Shown here in pieces: positions 34,658 to 43,825 of a DNA stretch of 64,000 nt. The DNA lies in NCBI RefSeq assembly GCF_041435015.1, contig NZ_CP107989.1:2418001-2482000 (forward strand), in the 5' to 3' direction. The number at the start of each line of letters is the position of its first letter. Within the stretch, counting starts at the first letter, position 1. The stretch is from Streptomyces canus (lineage in GTDB: Bacteria; Actinomycetota; Actinomycetes; Streptomycetales; Streptomycetaceae). The notes beneath the pieces are model-generated. The model was not told where the DNA came from and searched no databases. It worked only from the letters and a program-made list of their open reading frames with translations. The translations under genes and the position numbers were made by a program.

Positions 34658-36355
34658 ATGGCCGCCACCCCGCAGAACCCTGCCGCCGCAGCGCCCCGCC
34701 GCAAGGTGAGCCGTCACCGCGGTGAGGGTCAGTGGGCCGCGGGGCACCACACCCCGCTGAACGGCAACGAGCAGTTCAAGAAGGACGACGACGGTCTCAA
34801 TGTGCGGACACGCATTGAGACGATCTACTCGAAGCGCGGCTTCGACTCGATCGACCCCAACGACCTGCGCGGCCGGATGCGCTGGTGGGGCCTCTACACC
34901 CAGCGCAAGCCCGGGATCGACGGCGGCAAGACCGCGATCCTGGAGCCGGAGGAGCTGGACGACAAGTACTTCATGCTGCGGGTGCGGATCGACGGCGGAC
35001 GCCTCACCACCCAGCAGCTGCGGGTGATCGGCGAGATCTCCGAGGAGTTCGCGCGCGGCAGCGCGGACGTCACCGACCGGCAGAACATCCAGCTGCACTG
35101 GATCCGTATCGAGGACGTCCCGGAGATCTGGAACCGCCTGGAGGCGGTCGGGCTGTCCACGACCGAGGCCTGCGGTGACACCCCGCGTGTGATCATCGGC
35201 TCGCCGGTCGCCGGCATCGCCGAGGACGAGATCATCGACGGCTCCTGGGCGATCGACGAGATCCACGAGCGCTACATCGGCAGCAAGGAGTTCTCCAACC
35301 TGCCCCGCAAGTTCAAGACGGCGATCTCCGGCTCGCCACTCCTCGACGTGGTCCACGAGATCAACGACATCGCCTTCGTCGGCGTCGAGCACCCCGAGCA
35401 CGGCCCCGGTTTCGACCTGTGGGTCGGCGGCGGTCTGTCCACCAACCCGAAGCTCGGCGTCCGGCTCGGCGCCTGGGTTCCGCTGGACGAGGTGCCCGAG
35501 GTGTGGGCCGGTGTGGTCGGCATCTTCCGCGACTGGGGCTACCGCCGCCTGCGCACCCGGGCCCGTCTGAAGTTCCTCGTCGCCGACTGGGGCCCGGAGA
35601 AGTTCCGCCAGGTCCTGGAGGACGACTACCTCGAGCGCAAGCTGGTCGACGGTCCCGCACCCGCCGAGCCCTCGGGCCGCTGGCGCGACCACGTCGGCGT
35701 GCACCGCCAGAAGGACGGCCTGTTCTACGTCGGTTTCGCCCCGCGTGTCGGCCGGGTCGACGGCACCACGCTGACGAAGATCGCCGAGGCCGCGGAGGCG
35801 CACGGCTCGGGCCGGGTCCGGACCACCGTCGAGCAGAAGATGATCATCCTCGATGTCGAGGAGGCGCAGGTCCAGCCGCTGGTCGAGGCCCTTGAGGCGC
35901 TGGACCTGACGGCCAAGCCCTCGCCCTTCCGACGCGGCACCATGGCCTGCACCGGCATCGAGTACTGCAAGCTCGCCATCGTCGAGACCAAGGCGCGCGG
36001 CTCCCAGCTGATCGACGAACTGGAGCGCCGGATCCCGGACTTCGACGAGCCGCTCACCATCAACCTCAACGGCTGCCCGAACGCCTGCGCCCGCATCCAG
36101 GTGGCGGACATCGGTCTCAAGGGCCAGCTGGTCCTCAACGACCGGGGCGAGCAGGTCGAGGGCTACCAGGTGCACCTGGGCGGCGCGCTCGGCCTGGAGG
36201 CCGGGTTCGGCCGCAAGGTGCGTGGCCTGAAGGTCACCTCCGAGGAGCTGCCCGACTACGTCGAGCGCGTCCTGAAGCGGTTCCAGGCCGAGCGCGAGGA
36301 GGGCGAGCGCTTCGCCGCCTGGGCCTCGCGCGCCGGCGAGGAGGCCCTGTCGTGA
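34658..36355 (+). CDS. sir: Ferredoxin-type sulfite (nitrite/sulfite) reductase
   Basis: A 565-residue siroheme-[4Fe-4S] enzyme that reduces sulfite to sulfide. The cluster cysteines are in TACTGIEYCKLA (C-x5-C) and LNGCPNACAR (C-x3-C), near residues 432 and 475. Two ferrite-reductase half domains and siroheme-binding repeats are complete. It is the first gene of the assimilatory operon and overlaps the small Zn-ribbon gene by 4 bp. The siroheme iron is supplied by the CbiX-like chelatase at 43082. Confidence 0.95.
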   Translation: MAATPQNPAAAAPRRKVSRHRGEGQWAAGHHTPLNGNEQFKKDDDGLNVRTRIETIYSKRGFDSIDPNDLRGRMRWWGLYTQRKPGIDGGKTAILEPEELDDKYFMLRVRIDGGRLTTQQLRVIGEISEEFARGSADVTDRQNIQLHWIRIEDVPEIWNRLEAVGLSTTEACGDTPRVIIGSPVAGIAEDEIIDGSWAIDEIHERYIGSKEFSNLPRKFKTAISGSPLLDVVHEINDIAFVGVEHPEHGPGFDLWVGGGLSTNPKLGVRLGAWVPLDEVPEVWAGVVGIFRDWGYRRLRTRARLKFLVADWGPEKFRQVLEDDYLERKLVDGPAPAEPSGRWRDHVGVHRQKDGLFYVGFAPRVGRVDGTTLTKIAEAAEAHGSGRVRTTVEQKMIILDVEEAQVQPLVEALEALDLTAKPSPFRRGTMACTGIEYCKLAIVETKARGSQLIDELERRIPDFDEPLTINLNGCPNACARIQVADIGLKGQLVLNDRGEQVEGYQVHLGGALGLEAGFGRKVRGLKVTSEELPDYVERVLKRFQAEREEGERFAAWASRAGEEALS

Positions 36356-36531
36356 GCGAGCGGGCCGCCCCCTTCTACTGCCCCTACTGCGGCGACGAGG
36401 ACCTCCGTCCGAGCGAGCAGTCTCACGGCGCGTGGGAATGCGCGGCGTGCAACCGCGCATTCCAGTTGAAGTTCCTCGGGCTGCTCGCCCGGGGCCTTCG
36501 GCACACCGACGCAGGGGGAGATCAGATATGA
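36352..36531 (+). CDS. Small zinc-ribbon protein of the sulfur operon
   Basis: A 59-residue protein from GTG 36352 to TGA 36529-36531, overlapping both neighbours. Two CxxC pairs (CPYC at 10-13, CAAC at 30-33) form a likely zinc ribbon. The same tiny gene lies between sir and cysH in other Streptomyces, as I recall, which supports a real conserved function. It may deliver metal or electrons or assemble the reductase; nothing is established. Confidence 0.85.
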   Translation: MSERAAPFYCPYCGDEDLRPSEQSHGAWECAACNRAFQLKFLGLLARGLRHTDAGGDQI

Positions 36532-37238
36532 CGGCGATTCAGGAAGAGCGCGCGACCGAGGATCTCAAGGCGCTCGCCGAGCAGGCGGGCCGCGACCTGG
36601 AGGACGCCTCGGCACTGGAGATCCTCCAGTGGGCGGTCGACACCTTCGGCAAGCGCTTCTGCGTGACCTCCTCGATGGAGGACGCGGTGGTGGCGCATCT
36701 GGCGTCCCGGGTCCTCAAGGGCGTGGACGTCGTCTTCCTCGACACCGGCTACCACTTCGAGGAGACCATCGGCACCCGGGACGCGGTCGAGGCCGTGATG
36801 GACGTGAACGTCATCACGCTGTCGCCGACGCGGACGGTCGCCGAGCAGGACGCCGAGTTCGGCCCGAAGCTGCACGACCGCGACCCCGACCTGTGCTGCA
36901 AGATGCGCAAGGTCGAGCCGCTGGAGCGGGGTCTGAAGGACTACCTGGCCTGGGCGACCGGTCTGCGTCGCGACGAGTCCCCGACCCGGGCGAACACCCC
37001 GGTGGTCGGCTGGGACGAGAAGCGGCAGAAGGTCAAGGTCTCCCCGATCGCCCGCTGGACCCAGGACGACGTGGACGCGTATGTCGCGGAACACGGCGTC
37101 CTCACCAACCCGCTGCTCATGGACGGCTACGCCTCCGTCGGCTGCGCCCCCTGCACCCGCCGTGTCCTGGAGGGCGAGGACGCGCGCGCCGGCCGCTGGG
37201 CGGGCAGCGCCAAGACCGAGTGCGGGCTGCACGGATGA
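36528..37238 (+). CDS. cysH: Adenylylsulfate (APS)/PAPS reductase
   Basis: A 236-residue thioredoxin-dependent reductase of the ATP-pyrophosphatase fold. The cysteines of the [4Fe-4S] APS-reductase type are in LCCKMRK and GCAPCTRR, and the catalytic Cys is in the C-terminal TECGLHG. With this cluster it should reduce APS directly, although the operon also codes for APS kinase. Starts overlap with the small gene upstream and the APS-kinase region downstream. Confidence 0.95.
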   Translation: MTAIQEERATEDLKALAEQAGRDLEDASALEILQWAVDTFGKRFCVTSSMEDAVVAHLASRVLKGVDVVFLDTGYHFEETIGTRDAVEAVMDVNVITLSPTRTVAEQDAEFGPKLHDRDPDLCCKMRKVEPLERGLKDYLAWATGLRRDESPTRANTPVVGWDEKRQKVKVSPIARWTQDDVDAYVAEHGVLTNPLLMDGYASVGCAPCTRRVLEGEDARAGRWAGSAKTECGLHG

Positions 37239-37261
37239 CGACATCTACCAAGGAGTTGCAC

Positions 37262-37798
37262 GTGACGACCGGAGCCACCGTCTGGCTCACGGGTCTGCCG
37301 AGTGCCGGCAAGACCACCATCGCGTACGAGCTGGCCGGCCGGCTGCGCGAGGAGGGCCACCTCGTCGAGGTGCTCGACGGCGACGAGATCCGCGAGTTCA
37401 TCTCGGCGGGCCTCGGCTTCAGCCGCGAGGACCGGCACACCAACGTGCAGCGCATCGGCTTCCTCGCCGAACTGCTCGCCCGCAACGGCGTGAAGGCGCT
37501 GGTGCCGGTCATCGCGCCCTACACCGACAGCCGTGACGCGGTGCGCAAGCGCCACCAGGAGAGCGGTGCGGCCTACCTCGAGATCCACGTGGCGACTCCG
37601 GTCGAGGTGTGCTCCGTACGCGATGTGAAGGGCCTGTACGCCAAGCAGGCCGCGGGTGAGCTGTCCGGGCTGACCGGGGTCGACGACCCCTACGAGGAGC
37701 CCGAGTCGCCCGATCTGCGCATCGAGTCGCAGAACCAGACCGTCCAGGAGTCCGCGGCGGCGGTCCACGCGCTGCTCACCGAGAGGGGACTGGCATGA
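37262..37798 (+). CDS. cysC: Adenylylsulfate kinase
   Basis: 178 residues from GTG 37262. The P-loop GLPSAGKTT is at residues 10-18, and FSREDRHTNVQRIGFLAELL and LYAKQAAGELSGLTGVDDPY are family motifs. GTG 37262 is chosen because AAGGAG lies 6 bases upstream; the ATG at 37235 overlaps the cysH stop and would give nine more residues. It phosphorylates APS to PAPS for sulfotransfer or storage. Confidence 0.9.
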   Translation: MTTGATVWLTGLPSAGKTTIAYELAGRLREEGHLVEVLDGDEIREFISAGLGFSREDRHTNVQRIGFLAELLARNGVKALVPVIAPYTDSRDAVRKRHQESGAAYLEIHVATPVEVCSVRDVKGLYAKQAAGELSGLTGVDDPYEEPESPDLRIESQNQTVQESAAAVHALLTERGLA

Positions 37799-38733
37799 CG
37801 ACGACCGTTGCCAAGGCGGATGAGGGCACGGAGGCTCCGTACGCCCTGTCCCACCTGGACGCGCTGGAGTCCGAGGCGGTGCACATCTTCCGTGAGGTGG
37901 CGGGTGAGTTCGAGCGGCCGGTGGTCCTGTTCTCCGGCGGCAAGGACTCCATCGTCATGCTGCATCTGGCGCTGAAGGCGTTCGCCCCCGCGGCGGTCCC
38001 CTTCTCGCTGCTGCACGTCGACACCGGACACAACTTCCCCGAGGTGCTGGAGTACCGCGACCGTACGGTCGCCCGGCACGGTCTGCGGCTGCATGTCGCC
38101 TCCGTGCAGGACTACATCGACCGGGGTGTCCTCAAGGAGCGCCCGGACGGCACCCGCAACCCGCTCCAGACGCTGCCGCTGACCGAGAAGATCCAGGCGG
38201 AGAAGTTCGACGCCGTCTTCGGCGGGGGGCGCAGGGACGAGGAGAAGGCCCGGGCCAAGGAGCGGGTGTTCTCGCTGCGGGACGAGTTCTCCCAGTGGGA
38301 CCCGCGCCGCCAGCGCCCCGAACTGTGGAACCTGTACAACGGCCGCCACGCCCCCGGCGAACACGTCCGCGTCTTCCCGCTGTCCAACTGGACCGAGCTG
38401 GACGTCTGGCAGTACATCGCCCGCGAGGGCATCGAGCTCCCGGAGATCTACTTCGCCCACGAGCGCGAGGTGTTCTCGCGCAGCGGCATGTGGCTGACGG
38501 CGGGCGAGTGGGGCGGCCCCAAGGACGGCGAGAGCGTCGAGAAGCGCCTCGTGCGCTACCGGACCGTCGGTGACATGTCCTGCACGGGTGCCGTCGACTC
38601 CGACGCCGTGACGCTGGAGCAGGTCATCACGGAGATCGCCGCCTCCCGGCTCACCGAGCGCGGCGCCACCCGCGCCGACGACAAGATGTCCGAGGCCGCG
38701 ATGGAAGACCGCAAGCGCGAGGGGTACTTCTAA
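37795..38733 (+). CDS. cysD: Sulfate adenylyltransferase small subunit
   Basis: A 312-residue ATP-pyrophosphatase subunit. VVLFSGGKDSIVMLHLALKA is the PP-loop, and WTELDVWQYIAREGIELPEI and the C-terminal ERKREGYF-type tail are family hallmarks. It makes APS from sulfate and ATP, with GTP hydrolysis by the CysN subunit coded 2 bp downstream. Its ATG overlaps the cysC stop. Confidence 0.95.
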   Translation: MTTTVAKADEGTEAPYALSHLDALESEAVHIFREVAGEFERPVVLFSGGKDSIVMLHLALKAFAPAAVPFSLLHVDTGHNFPEVLEYRDRTVARHGLRLHVASVQDYIDRGVLKERPDGTRNPLQTLPLTEKIQAEKFDAVFGGGRRDEEKARAKERVFSLRDEFSQWDPRRQRPELWNLYNGRHAPGEHVRVFPLSNWTELDVWQYIAREGIELPEIYFAHEREVFSRSGMWLTAGEWGGPKDGESVEKRLVRYRTVGDMSCTGAVDSDAVTLEQVITEIAASRLTERGATRADDKMSEAAMEDRKREGYF

Positions 38734-38735
38734 GC

Positions 38736-40064
38736 ATGACCACCACCACGGAACTCACCGAGACGACCCTTCTGCGGTTCGCGACCGCCGGTTCGGTCGA
38801 CGACGGCAAGTCCACGCTCGTCGGCCGGCTGCTGCACGACTCCAAGTCGATCCTCACGGACCAGCTGGAGGCCGTGGAGCGCGCGTCGGCGAGCCGGGGC
38901 GCCGAGGGCCCGGACCTCGCGCTGCTCACGGACGGCCTGCGGGCCGAGCGCGAGCAGGGCATCACCATCGACGTCGCGTACCGCTACTTCGCGACGCCGA
39001 AGCGCCGGTTCATCCTCGCCGACACGCCCGGCCACGTGCAGTACACCCGCAACATGGTGACGGGTGCCTCCACCGCCGAGCTGACGGTGATCCTCATCGA
39101 CGCCCGTAACGGCGTCGTCGAGCAGACCCGCCGGCACGCCGCCCTCGCGGCGCTGCTGCGGGTGCCGCACGTGGTGCTCGCGGTCAACAAGATGGACCTC
39201 GTCGACTACGCCGAGCCCGTCTTCGCCGCGATCGCCGAGGAGTTCACGGCGTACGCGCTCGAACTGGGCGTCCCCGAGGTCACCGCGATCCCGATCTCGG
39301 CGCTCGCCGGCGACAACGTGGTGGAGCCGTCCGCGAACATGGACTGGTACGGCGGCCCGACCGTCCTGGAGCACCTGGAGACGGTCCCGGTCACCCACGA
39401 CCTGAGCCACTGCCACGCCCGGCTTCCCGTGCAGTACGTGATCCGGCCGCAGACCGCCGAGCACCCCGACTACCGGGGCTACGCCGGTCAGATCGCCGCC
39501 GGTTCCTTCCGCGTCGGCGAGCAGATCACCGTGCTGCCGTCGGGCCGTTCCACGAAGATCGCCGGCATCGACCTGCTCGGTGAGCCGGTCGACGTCGCCT
39601 GGACGACCCAGTCGGTGACGATCCTCCTGGAGGACGACATCGACATCTCGCGCGGTGACCTGCTGGTGCCCAGCAAGGACGCCCCGCCGACCACCCAGGA
39701 CATCGAGGCGACCGTCTGCCACGTGGCCGACGCCCCGCTGACCGTCGGCCACCGGGTGCTGCTCAAGCACGGCACCCGTACGGTCAAGGCGATCGTCAAG
39801 GACATCCCGTCCCGGCTCACGCTCGCCGACCTGTCCCTGCACCCGCACCCGGGTCAGCTCGTCGCCAACGACATCGGCCGGGTGAAGATCCGTACCGCCG
39901 AGCCGCTGCCCGTCGACTCCTACTCGGACTCGCGGCGCACCGGTTCGTTCATCCTCATCGACCCGAACGACGGCACCACGCTCACCGCGGGCATGGTCGG
40001 CGAGTCGTTCGCGTCCCCGGAGCCCGTCAAGGACGAGTCCGAGGACGACGGGTGGGACTTCTGA
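38736..40064 (+). CDS. cysN: Sulfate adenylyltransferase large (GTPase) subunit
   Basis: A 442-residue elongation-factor-like GTPase: GSVDDGKSTLVGRLL (P-loop), DTPGHVQYTRNMVTGAS (switch II), VNKMDLVDY (guanine-binding) and two beta-barrel domains. No fused APS kinase domain is present, which agrees with the separate cysC. A small reading starts 1 bp after its stop. Confidence 0.95.
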   Translation: MTTTTELTETTLLRFATAGSVDDGKSTLVGRLLHDSKSILTDQLEAVERASASRGAEGPDLALLTDGLRAEREQGITIDVAYRYFATPKRRFILADTPGHVQYTRNMVTGASTAELTVILIDARNGVVEQTRRHAALAALLRVPHVVLAVNKMDLVDYAEPVFAAIAEEFTAYALELGVPEVTAIPISALAGDNVVEPSANMDWYGGPTVLEHLETVPVTHDLSHCHARLPVQYVIRPQTAEHPDYRGYAGQIAAGSFRVGEQITVLPSGRSTKIAGIDLLGEPVDVAWTTQSVTILLEDDIDISRGDLLVPSKDAPPTTQDIEATVCHVADAPLTVGHRVLLKHGTRTVKAIVKDIPSRLTLADLSLHPHPGQLVANDIGRVKIRTAEPLPVDSYSDSRRTGSFILIDPNDGTTLTAGMVGESFASPEPVKDESEDDGWDF

Positions 40065-40065
40065 C

Positions 40066-40170
40066 ATGAACTCCACCGACTACTGGTCCACGTTCGCGAA
40101 GGAGGGCGGCCGCGTAGGCAGCGGCGCGCTCGGCAGCGGGCAGGGCGGAGTGGCGCGATGTGTGCGCTGA
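40066..40170 (+). CDS. Possible 34-residue peptide between cysN and the sulfonate transporter
   Basis: ATG 40066 begins two bases after the cysN stop codon and runs 34 codons to TGA 40168-40170. The peptide is Gly-rich (EGGRVGSGALGSGQGG) and ends RCVR. A Cys codon close to the stop is reminiscent of the leader peptide at 34449, so it could act as a cysteine-sensing leader for the transporter genes. It may equally be a chance reading, since it has no strong ribosome site of its own. Confidence 0.4.
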   Translation: MNSTDYWSTFAKEGGRVGSGALGSGQGGVARCVR

Positions 40171-40286
40171 CGTACGCGCACCGCTTGCGCGCCCCGTCCC
40201 CCCACAGCCGTAGACGCAGACCTGCCGACCTCCCGGCCACGACCTGAAAGACCGTGACCGCCGGGCCTCCGAGAGGAACACCTCCC

Positions 40287-41390
40287 GTGCCTGCTACACC
40301 AGTTCTTCGCCGCACCCTCGCGGTCATCGCCGCGCTCCCGCTCCTCACCCTCGCCGCCTGCGGTTACGGCTCCGACGCGAAGGACGACGGCGCCGCCAAG
40401 GTCGCCGCCGGGGCCAAGAAGATCGACGGGCTCGACTCCGTCAAGATCGGCTACTTCGGCAACCTGACCCACGGCACCGCGCTCGTCGGGGTGAACAAGG
40501 GCTTCTTCCAGAAGGAGCTCGGGGCCACCAAGGCGTCGTACGCGACCTTCAACGCCGGCCCTTCCGAGATCGAGGCGCTCAACTCCAAGTCGATCGACAT
40601 CGGCTGGATCGGCCCCTCCCCGTCGATCAACGGCTACGTCAAGTCGGGCGGCAAGAGCCTGAAGATCATCGGCGGTTCGGCCTCCGGCGGTGTGAAGCTG
40701 GTCGTCAACCCGGACAAGATCAAGTCCCTGAAGGACGTCAAGGGCAAGAAGATCGCCACCCCGCAGCTCGGCAACACGCAGGACGTGGCGTTCCTCAACT
40801 GGATCGCCGACCAGGGCTGGAAGGTCGACGCGCAGAGCGGCAAGGGTGACGTCACCGTCGTCCGCACCGACAACAAGATCACGCCGGACGCCTACAAGTC
40901 GGGTTCCATCGACGGCGCCTGGGTGCCGGAGCCGACCGCGTCCAAGCTGGTCGCCGAGGGCGGCAAGGTGCTGCTCGACGAGGCGTCGCTGTGGCCGGAC
41001 AAGAAGTTCGTGATCACGAACATCATCGTGCGGCAGGACTTCCTCAAGGAGCACCCGAAGGCGGTCGAGGCCGTCCTGAAGGCGTCGGTGGAAGCCAACA
41101 AGTGGATCAACTCCAATCCCGACGCGGCGAAGGCGGCGGCGAACAAGCAGCTGGAGGCGGACTCCGGCAAGGCGCTCAAGCCCGAGGTCCTGGACCCGGC
41201 CTGGAAGTCGATCCAGTTCACCAACGACCCGCTGGCCGCCACGCTCAACACCGAGGCGGAGCACGCGGTCAAGGCCGGTCTGCTGAAGAAGCCCGACCTG
41301 AACGGGATCTACGACCTCACGCTCCTCAACAAGGTCCTCAAGGCCGACGGCGAGTCCCCGGTCGACGCCGCCGGTCTCGGCACCAGCTGA
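40287..41390 (+). CDS. ssuA: Sulfonate/taurine-type ABC transporter binding lipoprotein
   Basis: A 367-residue lipoprotein from GTG 40287 (GAGAGGA upstream). The lipobox is LLTLAAC. The body (SVKIGYFGNLTHGTALVGVN, then GWIGPSPSINGYVKSGG) matches SsuA/TauA-like proteins for sulfonates or other alkyl sulfur sources. It is followed by ATPase and permease genes. Confidence 0.88.
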   Translation: MPATPVLRRTLAVIAALPLLTLAACGYGSDAKDDGAAKVAAGAKKIDGLDSVKIGYFGNLTHGTALVGVNKGFFQKELGATKASYATFNAGPSEIEALNSKSIDIGWIGPSPSINGYVKSGGKSLKIIGGSASGGVKLVVNPDKIKSLKDVKGKKIATPQLGNTQDVAFLNWIADQGWKVDAQSGKGDVTVVRTDNKITPDAYKSGSIDGAWVPEPTASKLVAEGGKVLLDEASLWPDKKFVITNIIVRQDFLKEHPKAVEAVLKASVEANKWINSNPDAAKAAANKQLEADSGKALKPEVLDPAWKSIQFTNDPLAATLNTEAEHAVKAGLLKKPDLNGIYDLTLLNKVLKADGESPVDAAGLGTS

Positions 41391-41426
41391 CCCCGGTCCC
41401 CGAAGAGTTCCCAGGAGGTGACGACC

Positions 41427-42212
41427 ATGGCCACGACCACGACGCTCGCCAAGGCCGACGAGTCCGTCGAGTACGCCGCACGCCTCGACCACGTCTCGAA
41501 GTCCTTCGCGGGACCGGGTGGACAGCAGCTCGTCCTGGACGACATCAGCATCGATGTCGCGCCGGGCGAGTTCGTCACCCTCCTGGGGGCCTCGGGCTGC
41601 GGCAAGTCCACGCTGCTGAACCTGGTGGCGGGACTGGACCAGCCCAGCACGGGCGCCATCACGACCGATGGCCGCCCCGCCCTGATGTTCCAGGAGCACG
41701 CCCTCTTCCCGTGGCTGACCGCGGGCAAGAACATCGAACTCGCCCTGAAGCTCAGGGGAGTTCCCAAGCCCGAGCGGCGCGGCAAGGCCGAGGAGCTGCT
41801 CGAACTGGTCCGGCTGAAGGGCGCGTACGGCAAGCGCGTCCACGAACTGTCGGGCGGTATGCGCCAGCGCGTGGCATTGGCCCGCGCGCTGGGGCAGGAG
41901 AGCAACCTGCTGCTGATGGACGAGCCGTTCGCGGCCCTCGACGCCATCACGCGGGACGTGCTGCACGACGAGATCACCCGGATCTGGACGGAGACCGGGA
42001 TCTCCGTCCTGTTCGTCACGCACAACGTGCGCGAGGCGGTACGGCTCGCGCAGCGCGTGATCCTGCTGTCCTCCCGGCCCGGCCGGATCGCGCGCGAGTG
42101 GACGGTCGACATCCCGCAGCCGCGCCGCATCGAGGACGCGCCCGTGGCCGAACTGGCCCGTGAGATCACCGAAGAACTGCGTGGGGAGATCCGCCGTCAT
42201 GGCCAGCACTGA
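41427..42212 (+). CDS. ssuB: Sulfonate-type ABC transporter ATPase
   Basis: A 261-residue ATPase. Walker A GASGCGKST, signature LSGGMRQRVALARALGQ, Walker B LLMDEPFAALD and the His switch FVTHNVREA are all present. ATG 41427 has AGGAGG 8 bases upstream. Its last 14 bases overlap the permease gene. It powers sulfonate or similar uptake. Confidence 0.92.
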   Translation: MATTTTLAKADESVEYAARLDHVSKSFAGPGGQQLVLDDISIDVAPGEFVTLLGASGCGKSTLLNLVAGLDQPSTGAITTDGRPALMFQEHALFPWLTAGKNIELALKLRGVPKPERRGKAEELLELVRLKGAYGKRVHELSGGMRQRVALARALGQESNLLLMDEPFAALDAITRDVLHDEITRIWTETGISVLFVTHNVREAVRLAQRVILLSSRPGRIAREWTVDIPQPRRIEDAPVAELAREITEELRGEIRRHGQH

Positions 42213-43077
42213 CACGACACCGGCCCAGGACGCCGGGAGCGTAGAGGCGGGCCTCGACGCGCTGGAGACCCAGGCCACCGGCCGCCCGACCCTCCGGCAG
42301 ACCCTCGTCAACAAGATCCTGCCGCCGGTCATCGCGCTCGCGGTGGTCCTCGCGGTCTGGGCGCTCCTCTACCCGGTCGTCGACGACCCGTCGAAGCTGC
42401 CGTCGCCGGCGGCCGTGGGCTCCACGTTCAAGGCGGCCTGGCTCCAGGGCGATCTGCTCGGCTACATCTGGACCAGCGTCTCGCGCGGTCTGCTGGGCTT
42501 CTTCTTCGCCCTGCTCATCGGCACCCCGCTGGGCCTGATCGTGGCGCGGGTGAAGTTCATCCGCGCGGCCATCGGCCCGATCCTGTCCGGCCTCCAGTCG
42601 CTGCCGTCGGTGGCGTGGGTGCCGCCGGCCGTGATCTGGCTGGGCCTGAACAACTCCATGATGTACGCCGTGATCCTGCTCGGCGCGGTCCCCTCCATCG
42701 CCAACGGCCTGGTGTCCGGCGTCGACCAGGTGCCGCCGCTGTTCCTGCGGGCCGGCCGCACGATGGGCGCGACGGGCATCAAGGGCATCTGGCACATCAC
42801 GCTGCCTGCCGCGCTGCCCGGCTATGTGGCGGGCCTCAAGCAGGGCTGGGCGTTCTCCTGGCGCTCGCTGATGGCCGCGGAGATCATCGCCCAGTTCCCC
42901 GACCTCGGCGTGGGCCTCGGCCAGCTGCTGGAGAACGGCCGCACCAACAGCGACATGGCCATGGTGTTCGAGGCGATCCTGCTCATCCTGTTCGTCGGCA
43001 TCGCGATCGACCTGCTGATCTTCAGCCCGCTGGAGCGGTGGGTGCTGCGCAGCCGCGGTCTGCTGGTGAAGAGCTGA
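42199..43077 (+). CDS. ssuC: Sulfonate-type ABC transporter permease
   Basis: A 292-residue permease with about six membrane segments. AGRTMGATGIKGIWHITLPA near residues 185-205 is the coupling loop. GLQSLPSVAWVPPAVIWLGL is a family motif. It overlaps the ATPase gene, and the sirohydrochlorin chelatase gene follows 4 bp later. Confidence 0.92.
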   Translation: MASTDTTPAQDAGSVEAGLDALETQATGRPTLRQTLVNKILPPVIALAVVLAVWALLYPVVDDPSKLPSPAAVGSTFKAAWLQGDLLGYIWTSVSRGLLGFFFALLIGTPLGLIVARVKFIRAAIGPILSGLQSLPSVAWVPPAVIWLGLNNSMMYAVILLGAVPSIANGLVSGVDQVPPLFLRAGRTMGATGIKGIWHITLPAALPGYVAGLKQGWAFSWRSLMAAEIIAQFPDLGVGLGQLLENGRTNSDMAMVFEAILLILFVGIAIDLLIFSPLERWVLRSRGLLVKS

Positions 43078-43081
43078 GTCC

Positions 43082-43822
43082 ATGAAGCCCGTTCTCCTGG
43101 TCATCGCCCACGGCAGCCGCGATCCGCGGCATGCCGCGACGGTGCACGCTCTCGTTCGCCGGGTGCGCTCGCTGCGCCCGGACGTACGGGTGGAGACGGG
43201 CTTCCTGGACTTCAACATCCCTTCCGTGCAGGGGGTGTTGGAGTCCCTGGCGGCGGAGGGCGTCCGTGACGTCGTAGCGCTGCCCCTGCTGTTGACGCGA
43301 GCGTTCCATGCGAAGGCGGACATCCCCGCGGTGCTGCGGGACGCGCCGCCGCAGCTGCGGATCCGGCAGGCGGAGGTGCTCGGCCCGTCGCCGCTGCTGC
43401 TGTCGGCGCTCGAACGGCGGCTGTACGAGGCTGGGTTGACGCCCGCCGACAAGTCCTCGACCGGGGTCGTGCTGGCCTCGGCGGGGTCCACCGACCCGGA
43501 GGCGATCGCAGTGATCGCTGACATCGCGCGGGAGTGGCGGCACACCGGTTGGTGCGCCGTGCGGCCTGCGTTCGCCTCCGCGGCCCTGCCCCGCACCGAG
43601 GACGCGGTGCGGGAGCTGCGGGCTCTCGGCTGCGCGAAGGTGGCCGTCGCGCCGTACGTGCTCGCCCCGGGCTTCCTGCCCGACCGCATCGCGCGGGGCG
43701 CGGCCGAGGCGGACGTCCTGGCCGAGGTGCTGGGGCCCGCGCCGGAGGTGGCGCGGGTGCTGCTGCGGCGGTACGACGCGGCGGCGGCGCGGGGGCTGCT
43801 GCGGCTGACGGTGAGCGCGTAG
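43082..43822 (+). CDS. Sirohydrochlorin chelatase (CbiX/SirB-like)
   Basis: A 246-residue chelatase with two CbiX-like halves. The first His ligand is in VIAHGSRDPRHAATVHALV, and LLLTRAFHAKADIPAVLRD carries the second. It inserts Fe2+ into sirohydrochlorin to make siroheme for sulfite reductase, which explains its place at the end of the sulfur operon. It meets the panE-like gene tail to tail with 3 bp between. Confidence 0.9.
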   Translation: MKPVLLVIAHGSRDPRHAATVHALVRRVRSLRPDVRVETGFLDFNIPSVQGVLESLAAEGVRDVVALPLLLTRAFHAKADIPAVLRDAPPQLRIRQAEVLGPSPLLLSALERRLYEAGLTPADKSSTGVVLASAGSTDPEAIAVIADIAREWRHTGWCAVRPAFASAALPRTEDAVRELRALGCAKVAVAPYVLAPGFLPDRIARGAAEADVLAEVLGPAPEVARVLLRRYDAAAARGLLRLTVSA

Positions 43823-43825
43823 GCG

